Shown here: piece after piece, positions 42,910-50,619 of the stretch
How positions within the stretch are numbered: the stretch's first letter is position 1
How the letters are laid out: the number at the start of each line of letters is the position of its first letter
Origin: Arenibacter sp040216555
Lineage (GTDB): Bacteria; Bacteroidota; Bacteroidia; Flavobacteriales; Flavobacteriaceae
Assembly: GCA_040216555.1 (NCBI GenBank)
Contig: JAVJOW010000012.1
Location: 52,422-116,421, forward strand
DNA length: 64,000 bases
Reading direction: 5' to 3'
The notes under the pieces: generated by a model
What the model saw: only the letters and a program-made list of their open reading frames with translations
Told to the model about the DNA's origin: nothing
Databases searched by the model: none
Made by a program: the position numbers and the translations under genes

Positions 42910-44073
42910 ATGGTTATCGATACCCCTTCTACAATGAGTTTTGATTACTCTGAAACTCAACAAATGGTGGCTGCCTCTGCCAAGGAATTTGCTGAACAAT
43001 ATATTAGGCCCTATGTAATGGAATGGGATGAGGCCCAAACCTTTCCTGTTGAGGTTTTTAAGAAAGCTGGGGAAATGGGATTTATGGGGGTATTGGTTCC
43101 TGTAGAATTAGGTGGTTCAGGCTTGGGATATCATGAATATGTGGCTATAATTGAGGAGATTTCCAAGGTAGATCCTTCCATCGGATTATCGGTGGCAGCA
43201 CATAATTCATTGTGCACCAACCACATCCTTAGTTTTGGGAATGAGGTGCAAAAGAAAAAATGGATTCCAAAATTGGCTACCGCCGAATGGATCGGAGCTT
43301 GGGGCCTTACGGAGCACAATACCGGGTCCGATGCCGGAGGTATGAGTACCACAGCGGTCAAGGAGGGTGACTCCTGGGTTTTGAATGGAGCCAAGAATTT
43401 TATTACCCATGGTAAGAGTGGGGATATTGCCGTGGTGGTGGTAAGAACTGGGGAGAAAGGGGATAGTCATGGTATGACTGCCTTTGTAGTGGAAAAGGGA
43501 ACACCAGGCTATAGCAGTGGAAAGAAAGAAAACAAACTGGGAATGAGGGCAAGTGAAACGGCAGAATTGGTATTTGATAATTGTAAAATTCCGGACTCAA
43601 ATAGATTAGGGGGAGTAGGGGAAGGATTTGTGCAGTCCATGAAGATTTTGGACGGTGGGAGAATATCCATAGGAGCGTTGTCCTTGGGAATTTCCAAAGG
43701 GGCTTATGAAGCTGCCTTGAAATATTCAAAGGAAAGGGTGCAGTTTGGAAAACCGATTAGCCATTTTCAAGGTATTTCCTTTAAACTAGCCGACATGGCC
43801 ACCGAAATTGAGGCTTCGGAATTGCTTTTGCACAAGGCGGCTTTCCTTAAAAATGAAGGACGGAATGTTACCAAATTGGGGGCTATGGCCAAAATGTATG
43901 CTTCTGAAGTATGTGTAAAAGTAGCCAATGAGGCAGTGCAGATACACGGCGGATATGGGTTTACCAAGGATTTTCCAGTAGAAAAATTCTATAGGGACTC
44001 CAAGTTGTGCACTATTGGGGAAGGTACAACCGAGATACAGAAAGTGGTCATTGCCAGAAAAATTTTAAAATAA
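42910..44073 (+). CDS. Acyl-CoA dehydrogenase
   Basis: 387 residues; ATG 42910 is used, ATG 42934 (MSFDYSETQQ) is equally good. FAD flavoenzyme oxidising acyl-CoA to enoyl-CoA: WGLTEHNTGSDAGG and the FITHGKSGD loop bind FAD and substrate; QIHGGYGFTKDFPVEKFYRD and IGEGTTEIQ, where the Glu of GEGT is the catalytic base of the short/medium-chain class. Acyl chain preference not readable. 15 bp after the HhH gene, so possibly co-transcribed. Confidence 0.93.
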   Translation: MVIDTPSTMSFDYSETQQMVAASAKEFAEQYIRPYVMEWDEAQTFPVEVFKKAGEMGFMGVLVPVELGGSGLGYHEYVAIIEEISKVDPSIGLSVAAHNSLCTNHILSFGNEVQKKKWIPKLATAEWIGAWGLTEHNTGSDAGGMSTTAVKEGDSWVLNGAKNFITHGKSGDIAVVVVRTGEKGDSHGMTAFVVEKGTPGYSSGKKENKLGMRASETAELVFDNCKIPDSNRLGGVGEGFVQSMKILDGGRISIGALSLGISKGAYEAALKYSKERVQFGKPISHFQGISFKLADMATEIEASELLLHKAAFLKNEGRNVTKLGAMAKMYASEVCVKVANEAVQIHGGYGFTKDFPVEKFYRDSKLCTIGEGTTEIQKVVIARKILK

Positions 44074-44076
44074 TTA

Positions 44077-44106
44077 TTTGTAATTCATTTTTAAGGTATA
44101 TATTTG
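44077..44106 (+). promoter_or_regulatory. rpsU promoter
   Basis: TTTG (44077-44080), 18 bp, TATATTTG (44099-44106). Both boxes match; the -33 box starts 4 bp after the acyl-CoA dehydrogenase stop. Expected start of RNA at about 44112. Confidence 0.82.
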
Positions 44107-44126
44107 CAGCCTTAATCACAAAAGAG

Positions 44127-44132
44127 AGGAGG
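44127..44132 (+). promoter_or_regulatory. Strong Shine-Dalgarno of rpsU
   Basis: AGGAGG, within AGAGGAGG, 9 nt before the rpsU ATG. It is the only gene in the window where I see such a site; the other ribosomal and rpo genes have AT-rich leaders. Confidence 0.88.
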
Positions 44133-44141
44133 TTATTGCCC

Positions 44142-44336
44142 ATGTTAATAATACCAATAAAAGAAGGAGAAAACATCGATAGAGCTTTAAAGCGTTTCAA
44201 GCGTAAGTTCGACAAGACAGGTACAATGCGACAGTTGAGAAAACGTCAGCAGTTTACAAAGCCATCTGTAGAGAACAGAGCGAAGATTCAGAAAGCTCAA
44301 TATATTCAAGGTCTAAGGGATAAGGAGGAAATCTAA
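44142..44336 (+). CDS. rpsU: 30S ribosomal protein S21
   Basis: 64 residues from ATG 44142 (MLIIPIKEGENIDRALKRFKRKF), with the basic helix RQLRKRQQFTKPS. In Bacteroidota bS21 helps hide the 3' end of 16S rRNA, which removes Shine-Dalgarno recognition; its own mRNA, in Flavobacterium, carries a strong site and is thought to be self-regulated. The AGGAGG seen here fits that scheme. A longer upstream frame in the same phase starts inside the dehydrogenase and is ignored. Confidence 0.96.
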   Translation: MLIIPIKEGENIDRALKRFKRKFDKTGTMRQLRKRQQFTKPSVENRAKIQKAQYIQGLRDKEEI

Positions 44337-44360
44337 ATCCACTTGAATTAATAATAGTCT

Positions 44361-44393
44361 AAAAAGTTCCACTTATTGTGGGACTTTTTTTTT
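44361..44393 (+). terminator. rpsU terminator
   Basis: AAAAGTTCCAC-TTATT-GTGGGACTTTT hairpin (one G-U pair) followed by a run of T; 25 bp after the rpsU stop. Confidence 0.85.
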
Positions 44394-44436
44394 GTGTCCT
44401 ACTCTTATCCGGGGTTATCTTTTGTAACTTTGGGAT

Positions 44437-45327
44437 ATGTCCATAGAATCATTTATCGCATATTTATCGTTGGAGAAGAACTATTCTCCTCATACCACAA
44501 AAGCGTATCAGAACGATATAGTTGAATTTAAAAATTTTTGTAGGCAGGAGTATAGCCTTGAGGATATTGCCCAGGTATCTTATAACCTGATTAGGAGTTG
44601 GATAGTTTCCCTAGTGGAATCAGGAGTCTCCAACAGGTCCGTGAATCGTAAAATGGCATCCTTAAAGGCTTATTATAAGTTTCTTTTGGGAGTTGGAATT
44701 CTGACCATTAACCCCTTATCAAAACATAAAGCGCTCAAAACTTCAAAGAAAATAGAGATACCATTTTCAGAAATGGAGATGGAGGATGTTCTTTCCCAGA
44801 TTCCTTTCGAGAATAATTTTGAAGGTAAGCGAGACAAGTTGATTATCGAATTGCTTTATACTACCGGCATAAGACGTGCGGAACTGATTGGCCTAAAGGT
44901 AAAAGATGTGGATTTTCAGGCTATGACAATAAAGGTGCTGGGGAAGCGCAATAAGGAAAGGATCATTCCTCTTTTGGAGGCTACCAAGGAATTGTTTTTG
45001 GAATATAATATTGAACGGAGTGCCTTAAAAGTAATAGAGGATGACGCATATATTTTTCTCTCGGGTAAAGGCAATAAAATGTACGAAACGCTTGTTTATA
45101 GAATTATAAATAAGTATTTTAGTTTAGTGTCGGCCAAGGTAAAAAAGAGTCCGCATATTTTAAGACATACCTTTGCCACGCATTTGCTGAATAAGGGTGC
45201 TGATTTAAATTCTGTAAAGGAATTATTGGGGCATTCCAGTTTGGCATCAACCCAGGTTTATACCCATAATAGTATTGCGGAATTGAAGAAGGTACATTTC
45301 TCCGCTCATCCTAGAAGTAAGAAATAG
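44437..45327 (+). CDS. xerC: Tyrosine recombinase XerC-type
   Basis: 296 residues. N-terminal core-binding domain (SLEKNYSPHTTKAYQNDI), then catalytic residues Arg146 (TTGIRRAEL), Lys170, His240-x-x-Arg243 (HILRHTFATHLL), His266 (LGHSSLASTQVYTH) and nucleophile Tyr275. Length and housekeeping context (rpsU and hpf neighbours, no phage genes) favour chromosome dimer resolution over an integrase. Confidence 0.92.
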   Translation: MSIESFIAYLSLEKNYSPHTTKAYQNDIVEFKNFCRQEYSLEDIAQVSYNLIRSWIVSLVESGVSNRSVNRKMASLKAYYKFLLGVGILTINPLSKHKALKTSKKIEIPFSEMEMEDVLSQIPFENNFEGKRDKLIIELLYTTGIRRAELIGLKVKDVDFQAMTIKVLGKRNKERIIPLLEATKELFLEYNIERSALKVIEDDAYIFLSGKGNKMYETLVYRIINKYFSLVSAKVKKSPHILRHTFATHLLNKGADLNSVKELLGHSSLASTQVYTHNSIAELKKVHFSAHPRSKK

Positions 45328-45375
45328 TACGGTCTTAATCTATTTTAATGTTTAACTCTTTTAAAACTTCATTCT

Positions 45376-45678
45376 ATGAAAGTAAATGCACAATCGGTGA
45401 ATTTCACTGCAGACGGAAAGCTTATTGACTTTATTCAGGCAAGATTGAATAAAATGGAACTGTTTTATGACAAGGTAATTAGTTCTGATGTATATCTTAA
45501 GGTTGAAAACACAAGTGCCAAGGAGAATAAAATTGTGGAAATCAAGGTGTTGGTTCCTAAAGATAAGTTTGTGGTAAAAAAACAATGTAAGTCCTTTGAA
45601 GAAGCAGTGGACACAGCATGTAGTTCCTTGGAAAGGAAGTTGGTTAAGCGAAAAGAAAAAATAAGATTAAATGCGTAA
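45376..45678 (+). CDS. hpf: Ribosome hibernation factor, short HPF type
   Basis: 100 residues, one HPF/RaiA domain: MKVNAQSVNFTADGKLIDFIQARLNKMELFYDKVI and KSFEEAVDTACSSLERKLVKRKEKI. It lacks the C-terminal dimerising domain of long HPF. It binds the 30S decoding site in starving cells. Follows xerC by 48 bp. Confidence 0.92.
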   Translation: MKVNAQSVNFTADGKLIDFIQARLNKMELFYDKVISSDVYLKVENTSAKENKIVEIKVLVPKDKFVVKKQCKSFEEAVDTACSSLERKLVKRKEKIRLNA

Positions 45679-45697
45679 AAAAATTATCAAAAAATGT

Positions 45698-45727
45698 TTT
45701 GATTAAATAAATAAATATCTACATTTG
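45698..45727 (+). promoter_or_regulatory. tRNA-tuf operon promoter
   Basis: TTTG (45698-45701), 18 bp, TACATTTG (45720-45727), 50 bp before tRNA-Thr. Both boxes match the consensus. Confidence 0.78.
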
Positions 45728-45728
45728 C

Positions 45729-45757
45729 AGTCCGTTAGAAATAGCGGACTTTTTTTT
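45729..45757 (+). terminator. Terminator-like hairpin at the start of the tRNA transcript
   Basis: AGTCCG/CGGACT (extendable with a G-U pair) with a 10-nt loop, followed by a run of seven or more T. It could end hpf transcripts, but it lies right at the expected start of the tRNA transcript. Confidence 0.6.
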
Positions 45758-45776
45758 GACGAAAAAAGTAACAAAA

Positions 45777-45850
45777 GCCGATGTAGCTCAGCTGGCTAGA
45801 GCAGCTGATTTGTAATCAGCAGGTCGTGGGTTCGAGTCCCTCTATCGGCT
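45777..45850 (+). tRNA. tRNA-Thr (TGT)
   Basis: 74-nt cloverleaf: acceptor GCCGATG/TATCGGC, D-arm AGCTCAGCTGGCTAGAGC, anticodon loop TTTGTAA (TGT, reads ACA), T-arm with GGTTCGAGTCC. CCA is not encoded. First of a tRNA cluster before tuf. Confidence 0.95.
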
Positions 45851-45895
45851 CTAAAAAAAACAGAAATAGTATTATTTTTGTTTGAAATTTTGAAA

Positions 45896-45991
45896 GAGTT
45901 TGAAAAGCGTGCGGGGAGAGAAGTTTGTCCCGAGCGCCAGCCCGAAAGAGTTGTTCTGGCGGGTTGTGGAGGGAAGTCCTTCTATCGACTC
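45896..45991. repeat. Repeat element ending in a piece of tRNA-Thr
   Basis: A GC-richer patch with inverted arms CGCCAG (45935-45940) and CTGGCG (45956-45961) and a TGTCCCGAGCG motif, closing at 45976-45991 with GTCCTTCTATCGACTC, which matches 14 of 16 bases of the tRNA-Thr 3' end (GTCCCTCTATCGGCTC at 45836-45851). Looks like a remnant of a tRNA duplication beside a repeated element. Confidence 0.55.
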
Positions 45992-46038
45992 ATAAAAAAG
46001 AAAATTTATATTTTCTTAGGTTCTTTAAAATATGGTTT

Positions 46039-46120
<82 letters not shown>

Positions 46121-46212
46121 CAAAAGGCTTTAAATGGTCTTTGTATGAAAATACAGAAAGTTTTTTTTGAAATAATGAAATTAATTTTTAGGTTTGCCTA
46201 AAAATTATAAAA

Positions 46213-46285
46213 GCGGGAGTAGCTCAGTTGGTAGAGCGTCAGCCTTCCAAGCTGAATGTCGCCGGTTCGAACCCGGTCTCCCGCT
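46213..46285 (+). tRNA. tRNA-Gly (TCC)
   Basis: 73 nt: acceptor GCGGGAG/CTCCCGC, anticodon loop CTTCCAA (TCC, reads GGA), T-arm GGTTCGAACCC. Confidence 0.95.
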
Positions 46286-46463
46286 CTAAATTTTAAAAGC
46301 AAAAGCTCCTTCGATGGGGCTTTGCGCAATTAAAATTAAATGGACAAGATTATGTTATCCTGTCCTGAGCGACGCCGAGGGTAAACTTCGTCAACGCTCT
46401 TAAACTTTGGGTATAGGGTTATAGTTTTAGATTGGGCCTGGCCCAATTGTTAAAATTAAAGAT
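46286..46463. other. Intergenic repeat-containing spacer between tRNA genes
   Basis: Contains a small hairpin AAGCTCC/GGGGCTT at about 46301-46322 and a TGTCCTGAGCGACGCCGAGG stretch (46361-46380) that shares its TGTCC(C/T)GAGCG opening with the element at 45927. No gene seen. Confidence 0.5.
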
Positions 46464-46535
46464 GCCGGTGTAGCTCAGGGGTAGAGCGTTTCCTTGGTAA
46501 GGAAGAGGTCATGAGTTCAAATCTCATCATTGGCT
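46464..46535 (+). tRNA. tRNA-Thr (GGT)
   Basis: 72 nt: acceptor GCCGGTG/CATTGGC (two G-U pairs), D-arm AGCTCAGGGGTAGAGC, anticodon loop TTGGTAA (GGT, reads ACC), T-arm AGTTCAAATCT. 54 bp before tuf. Confidence 0.94.
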
Positions 46536-46589
46536 CAATTAAGGCATTATTTGTACACTAATATAAACTAAGAATTAAAATTAACAAAC

Positions 46590-47777
46590 ATGGCAAAGGC
46601 AACATTTGATCGTTCCAAACCGCATTTAAATATAGGTACTATTGGACACGTTGATCACGGTAAAACTACATTGACTGCTGCGATTACTACGGTATTGGCA
46701 AACGCAGGACTTTCTGAAATGAGAAGTTTCGATTCTATCGATAACGCTCCTGAAGAAAAGGAAAGAGGTATTACAATTAATACTTCACACGTAGAATATT
46801 CTACCGCGAACCGTCACTATGCTCACGTGGATTGTCCAGGTCACGCGGATTATGTAAAGAACATGGTTACTGGTGCTGCCCAAATGGACGGTGCTATATT
46901 GGTTGTTGCTGCTACTGATGGTCCAATGCCACAAACTCGCGAGCATATCCTTTTAGGTCGTCAGGTTGGTATTCCAAGAATCGTTGTTTTCTTGAACAAA
47001 GTTGACATGGTTGATGATGAGGAGCTTTTGGAATTGGTTGAAATGGAGGTAAGGGAATTGCTTTCTTTCTACGAGTATGATGGTGACAATGGTCCTGTTA
47101 TTTCTGGATCGGCTTTAGGTGCACTTAACGGTGAGCAAAAATGGGTTGATACTGTAATGGAATTGATGGACGCTGTTGATAGCTGGATCGAATTGCCGAC
47201 AAGGGATGTTGATAAGCCTTTCTTGATGCCTGTTGAAGATGTATTTACTATTACGGGTCGTGGAACTGTTGCTACAGGTCGTATCGAGACTGGAGTTGCA
47301 AATACAGGAGATCCTGTTGAGATCATCGGTATGGGTGCTGAGAAATTGAACTCTACCATTACTGGGGTTGAAATGTTCCGTAAAATATTGGACAGAGGTG
47401 AAGCTGGAGATAACGTTGGTATCCTTTTGAGAGGTATTGAAAAATCTCAAATAAAAAGAGGAATGGTAATCTGTAAGCCAGGTTCTGTTAAGCCACACGC
47501 CAAATTTGAAGCTGAAGTTTATATCCTTAAAAAAGAAGAAGGTGGACGTCACACTCCATTCCATAATAACTACCGTCCTCAGTTCTATGTAAGAACTACA
47601 GATGTTACCGGTACTATCAATCTTCCAAGTGGAGTTGAGATGGTTATGCCTGGAGATAACCTTACTATTATTGTTGACTTGTTGTCTCCAATTGCACTTA
47701 GCGAAGGTTTGCGTTTTGCTATCCGTGAAGGTGGTAGAACAGTTGGTGCAGGTCAGGTTACCAAGATATTAGATTAA
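46590..47777 (+). CDS. tuf: Elongation factor Tu
   Basis: 395 residues. Carries aminoacyl-tRNA to the ribosome. G motifs: GHVDHGKTTLT (19-29), DCPGHADY, NKVDM, and the switch segment EERGITINTSHVEY; domains 2 and 3 follow with GTVATGRIETG and RPQFYVRTTDVTG. Codon use differs from neighbours (many GGT, GTT, CGT), typical of a highly expressed gene. Transcribed after the Thr-Tyr-Gly-Thr tRNA genes. Confidence 0.98.
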   Translation: MAKATFDRSKPHLNIGTIGHVDHGKTTLTAAITTVLANAGLSEMRSFDSIDNAPEEKERGITINTSHVEYSTANRHYAHVDCPGHADYVKNMVTGAAQMDGAILVVAATDGPMPQTREHILLGRQVGIPRIVVFLNKVDMVDDEELLELVEMEVRELLSFYEYDGDNGPVISGSALGALNGEQKWVDTVMELMDAVDSWIELPTRDVDKPFLMPVEDVFTITGRGTVATGRIETGVANTGDPVEIIGMGAEKLNSTITGVEMFRKILDRGEAGDNVGILLRGIEKSQIKRGMVICKPGSVKPHAKFEAEVYILKKEEGGRHTPFHNNYRPQFYVRTTDVTGTINLPSGVEMVMPGDNLTIIVDLLSPIALSEGLRFAIREGGRTVGAGQVTKILD

Positions 47778-47795
47778 TATTTTAGTATAGTATTG

Positions 47796-47842
47796 TTTAC
47801 ATTGAGGGTGTCTTGCTAAAGCGGGATACCTTTCAATGTAAA
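47796..47842 (+). repeat. Long hairpin between tuf and tRNA-Trp
   Basis: TTTACATTGA-g-GGTGTCTTGC, loop TAAA, GCGGGATACC-tt-TCAATGTAAA: about 20 base pairs including three G-U. No T run follows, so it is more likely a processing or stabilising structure than a terminator. Confidence 0.65.
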
Positions 47843-47850
47843 TATAAACA

Positions 47851-47890
47851 GGTGTAGCTCATCCCGATGGTTATCGGGAGGTAGAGCAAC
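47851..47890 (+). pseudogene. 5' half of a tRNA with a palindrome in its D-loop
   Basis: GGTGTAGCTCA (47851-47861) and GGTAGAGCA (47880-47888) match the D-arm region of tRNA-Trp just downstream, but its GTT D-loop bases are replaced by the 18-bp palindrome TCCCGAT-GGTT-ATCGGGA (47862-47879). There is no anticodon arm or 3' half, so no tRNA is made. Confidence 0.8.
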
Positions 47891-47894
47891 AAAT

Positions 47895-47967
47895 ACGGGT
47901 GTAGCTCAGTTGGTAGAGCACTGGTCTCCAAAACCAGGTGTCGGGAGTTCGAGCCTCTCCGCCCGTG
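47895..47967 (+). tRNA. tRNA-Trp (CCA)
   Basis: 73 nt: acceptor ACGGGTG/CGCCCGT (one G-U), D-arm AGCTCAGTTGGTAGAGC, anticodon loop CTCCAAA (CCA, reads UGG), T-arm GAGTTCGAGCCTC. The only tRNA-Trp seen here; the trp leader at 34406 responds to its charging. Confidence 0.95.
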
Positions 47968-48060
47968 CAAAATACAATGGGTTCTTTTCTGATTGGGATG
48001 ATGTCGTCAGTATTTTTTTAAGGCCTTGTTTTATAGTTAAGAAAATAAATATTTCGCAGC

Positions 48061-48249
48061 ATGATTACATATATAAGAGAATCTATAGACGAACTTAGGA
48101 ATAACGTTACTTTACCAACAAGGGCGGAGTCTTCCAACTTGATGGTGATCGTGGCGGTGTTTTCTATAATTTTTGCGCTTGCGACTTGGGGTGTTGATAG
48201 TTTGTTTAGTAAATTGATACAACTGTATTTCAATAACATAATCAATTAA
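48061..48249 (+). CDS. secE: Preprotein translocase subunit SecE
   Basis: 62 residues, single-helix form: an amphipathic start IRESIDELRNNVTLPTRAES, then one membrane helix at about 26-47. Third component of the SecYEG channel. Standard position between tRNA-Trp and nusG; 10 bp before nusG. Confidence 0.94.
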   Translation: MITYIRESIDELRNNVTLPTRAESSNLMVIVAVFSIIFALATWGVDSLFSKLIQLYFNNIIN

Positions 48250-48259
48250 GAAGCACTGT

Positions 48260-48811
48260 ATGTCAGAAGTATTGGATAAGAAATGGTATGTTGTAAGAGC
48301 TGTAAGTGGTCAGGAAAACAAAATTAAGGGCTATATAGAGGCGGAAGTGGCTAGGCTAGGTTTTGAAGACTATTTGGAAGAAGTTCTTGTTCCTACTGAA
48401 AAAGTGGTGCAAATAAGGAACGGAAAAAAGATAAACAAGGAACGTGTTTATTTTCCAGGTTATATTATGATCAAAGCCAACCTTGGAGGTGAAATGATTC
48501 ATATTATCCGTTCAATTACCAATGTTATTGGATTTCTGGGTGAGACCAAAGGCGGGGATCCTGTTCCTTTGAGAAAATCCGAAGTGAATAGAATGCTTGG
48601 AAAAGTGGATGAATTGGCTGTTAAGACCGATAGTGTTGCCATACCATTTGTGTTTGGTGAAACTGTAAAGGTGATCGATGGTCCTTTCAATGGTTTTAAC
48701 GGAACCGTAGAAAAAATTAATGAAGAAAAGCGCAAGCTGGAAGTAATGGTGAAAATTTTTGGAAGAAAAACACCATTGGAGCTCAGCTATATGCAAGTAG
48801 AAAAAGTTTAA
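48260..48811 (+). CDS. nusG: Transcription termination/antitermination protein NusG
   Basis: 183 residues: NGN domain (KWYVVRAVSGQENKIKGYIEAEV, VYFPGYIMIKANL) and C-terminal KOW domain (FVFGETVKVIDGPFNGFNGTVEKIN). Binds RNA polymerase and couples it to Rho or the ribosome. Followed by rplK after 69 bp. Confidence 0.97.
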   Translation: MSEVLDKKWYVVRAVSGQENKIKGYIEAEVARLGFEDYLEEVLVPTEKVVQIRNGKKINKERVYFPGYIMIKANLGGEMIHIIRSITNVIGFLGETKGGDPVPLRKSEVNRMLGKVDELAVKTDSVAIPFVFGETVKVIDGPFNGFNGTVEKINEEKRKLEVMVKIFGRKTPLELSYMQVEKV

Positions 48812-48880
48812 TAAGAACTGTTACATAGATAAAAGAAGTGTTGCTTCCAAATTAACACTCTTTAAATTTAATTTTAAACA

Positions 48881-49318
48881 ATGGCAAAAGAAGTAAGTAA
48901 AGTAGTTAAACTACAAGTTAGGGGAGGTGCAGCGAATCCATCGCCACCGGTTGGACCCGCTTTAGGTGCTGCCGGGGTCAACATAATGGAGTTCTGCAAG
49001 CAATTCAATGCTCGTACGCAGGACAAGCCAGGCAAAGTATTGCCAGTTGCGATCACGGTTTATAAAGACAAGTCGTTCGACTTCGTTGTAAAGACACCGC
49101 CGGCGGCAGTTCAATTAATGGAAGCGGCTAAGATTAAAAAAGGATCTGGCGAGCCTAACAGAAACAAGGTTGCAAGTGTGTCTTGGGACCAGATCAAGTT
49201 GATCGCTGAAGACAAAATGGTAGATCTTAATGCCTTTACGGTAGAATCAGCAATGAGTATGGTTGCAGGTACAGCAAGATCTATGGGTTTAAAAGTCGCA
49301 GGCAATAGACCTTTTTAA
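48881..49318 (+). CDS. rplK: 50S ribosomal protein L11
   Basis: 145 residues. VKLQVRGGAANPSPPVGPALG is the N-terminal family signature; the RNA-binding C-terminal domain has KSFDFVVKTPPAA and GTARSMGLKV. Stalk base of the 50S subunit. 20 bp before rplA; the leader between is AT-rich without a Shine-Dalgarno. Confidence 0.98.
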   Translation: MAKEVSKVVKLQVRGGAANPSPPVGPALGAAGVNIMEFCKQFNARTQDKPGKVLPVAITVYKDKSFDFVVKTPPAAVQLMEAAKIKKGSGEPNRNKVASVSWDQIKLIAEDKMVDLNAFTVESAMSMVAGTARSMGLKVAGNRPF

Positions 49319-49338
49319 AATCTTAAAAGCAATTTAGA

Positions 49339-50028
49339 ATGGCAAAATTAACAAAGAAGCAAAAAGAAGCCCACGGCAAAATAGATAAGAACAAACTCTA
49401 TTCTGTTGAAGAGGCATCTGCTTTAGTAAAAGAAATAACCAATACAAAATTCGATGCATCTGTTGAATTGGCGGTACGTTTGGGCGTTGATCCAAGAAAA
49501 GCCAATCAAATGGTTCGTGGTGTTGTTACACTTCCCCACGGTACCGGTAAAGATGTTAAGGTTTTGGCTTTGGTAACACCGGACAAAGAAGCAGAGGCTA
49601 AAGAAGCTGGTGCTGATTTCGTAGGATTGGATGAATATTTGGATAAAATTAAAAACGGTTGGACCGATGTTGATGTAATCATCACAATGCCAAGTGTTAT
49701 GGGTAAGCTTGGTCCTTTAGGTAGGGTCTTGGGGCCAAGAGGTCTTATGCCAAACCCAAAAACAGGTACGGTTACTATGGATGTTGCCAAAGCAGTAGCT
49801 GAGGTAAAAGCCGGTAAGATCGATTTTAAAGTGGATAAAACAGGAATTGTGCACGCTGCAATAGGGAAAGTTTCTTTCTCAGCTGATAAGATTGCGGATA
49901 ATGCCAACGAACTGTTGGATACATTGGTAAAATTAAAACCATCTGCAGCCAAGGGAGTATATGTAAAAACTATATATATGTCCAGTACCATGAGTCCTAG
50001 TGTTGCATTGGATCCAAAAGCAGTTTAA
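49339..50028 (+). CDS. rplA: 50S ribosomal protein L1
   Basis: 229 residues. ASVELAVRLGVDPRKANQMVRGVVTLPHGTG and the LGPRGLMPNPKTGTV loop are diagnostic. Binds 23S rRNA at the L1 stalk and, in many bacteria, its own L11-L1 mRNA. 22 bp before rplJ. Confidence 0.98.
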   Translation: MAKLTKKQKEAHGKIDKNKLYSVEEASALVKEITNTKFDASVELAVRLGVDPRKANQMVRGVVTLPHGTGKDVKVLALVTPDKEAEAKEAGADFVGLDEYLDKIKNGWTDVDVIITMPSVMGKLGPLGRVLGPRGLMPNPKTGTVTMDVAKAVAEVKAGKIDFKVDKTGIVHAAIGKVSFSADKIADNANELLDTLVKLKPSAAKGVYVKTIYMSSTMSPSVALDPKAV

Positions 50029-50050
50029 CTGGTAGTTAAAAATTTTTATT

Positions 50051-50566
50051 ATGACAAGAGAAGAGAAATTAAATGTTATACAAGATTTAACTGCGCAGTT
50101 AGGGGATAGCTCCACTATATATTTGGCCGATATTTCCGGATTAAATGCTGAAACTACTTCAGCTTTAAGACGGGCATGTTACAAGGCCGATATAAAACTT
50201 GCTGTAGTTAAGAATACCTTGCTTGCAAAAGCAATGGAGGCTTCGGATAAAGATTTCGGTGAACTTCCATCAATATTAAAGGGGAATACCTCTTTGATGT
50301 TTTCGGAAACCGGAAATGCACCTGCAAAGTTGATCAAGACTTTTCGAAAAAAGTCTAACAAGCCTTTGTTAAAGGGAGCATATATTGCCGAGGCAATTTA
50401 TGTTGGTGATGATCAATTGGATGCTCTAGAAAGCATTAAGTCTAAAGAAGAGATGGTTGGAGAAATTATTGGATTGTTACAATCCCCGGCCAAAAATGTT
50501 ATTTCTGGACTTAAATCTGGCGGTGGTAAACTGGCTGGAATCCTTAAGACATTATCAGAAAGATAA
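50051..50566 (+). CDS. rplJ: 50S ribosomal protein L10
   Basis: 171 residues. N-terminal DLTAQLGDSSTIYLADISGLN and VVKNTLLAKAM; C-terminal helix that binds L7/L12 dimers (ISGLKSGGGKLAGILKTLSER). In other bacteria L10 represses the rplJL mRNA through a leader structure; the 22-bp gap here leaves no room for the usual leader upstream of rplJ. Confidence 0.97.
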   Translation: MTREEKLNVIQDLTAQLGDSSTIYLADISGLNAETTSALRRACYKADIKLAVVKNTLLAKAMEASDKDFGELPSILKGNTSLMFSETGNAPAKLIKTFRKKSNKPLLKGAYIAEAIYVGDDQLDALESIKSKEEMVGEIIGLLQSPAKNVISGLKSGGGKLAGILKTLSER

Positions 50567-50619
50567 TACGTACGCACTAAAAACAATTATATTTTAAAAT
50601 TTTATTAAACGATAGAAAA

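Noticed and set aside
44437..45327. Integrase of a mobile element
   Set aside because: No att-like repeats, cargo or phage genes; neighbours are rpsU and hpf, so a housekeeping XerC role is preferred.
50029..50050. L10 autoregulatory leader before rplJ
   Set aside because: The gap is 22 bp and shows no stem; there is no room for the known L10-binding fold unless it lies inside rplA.
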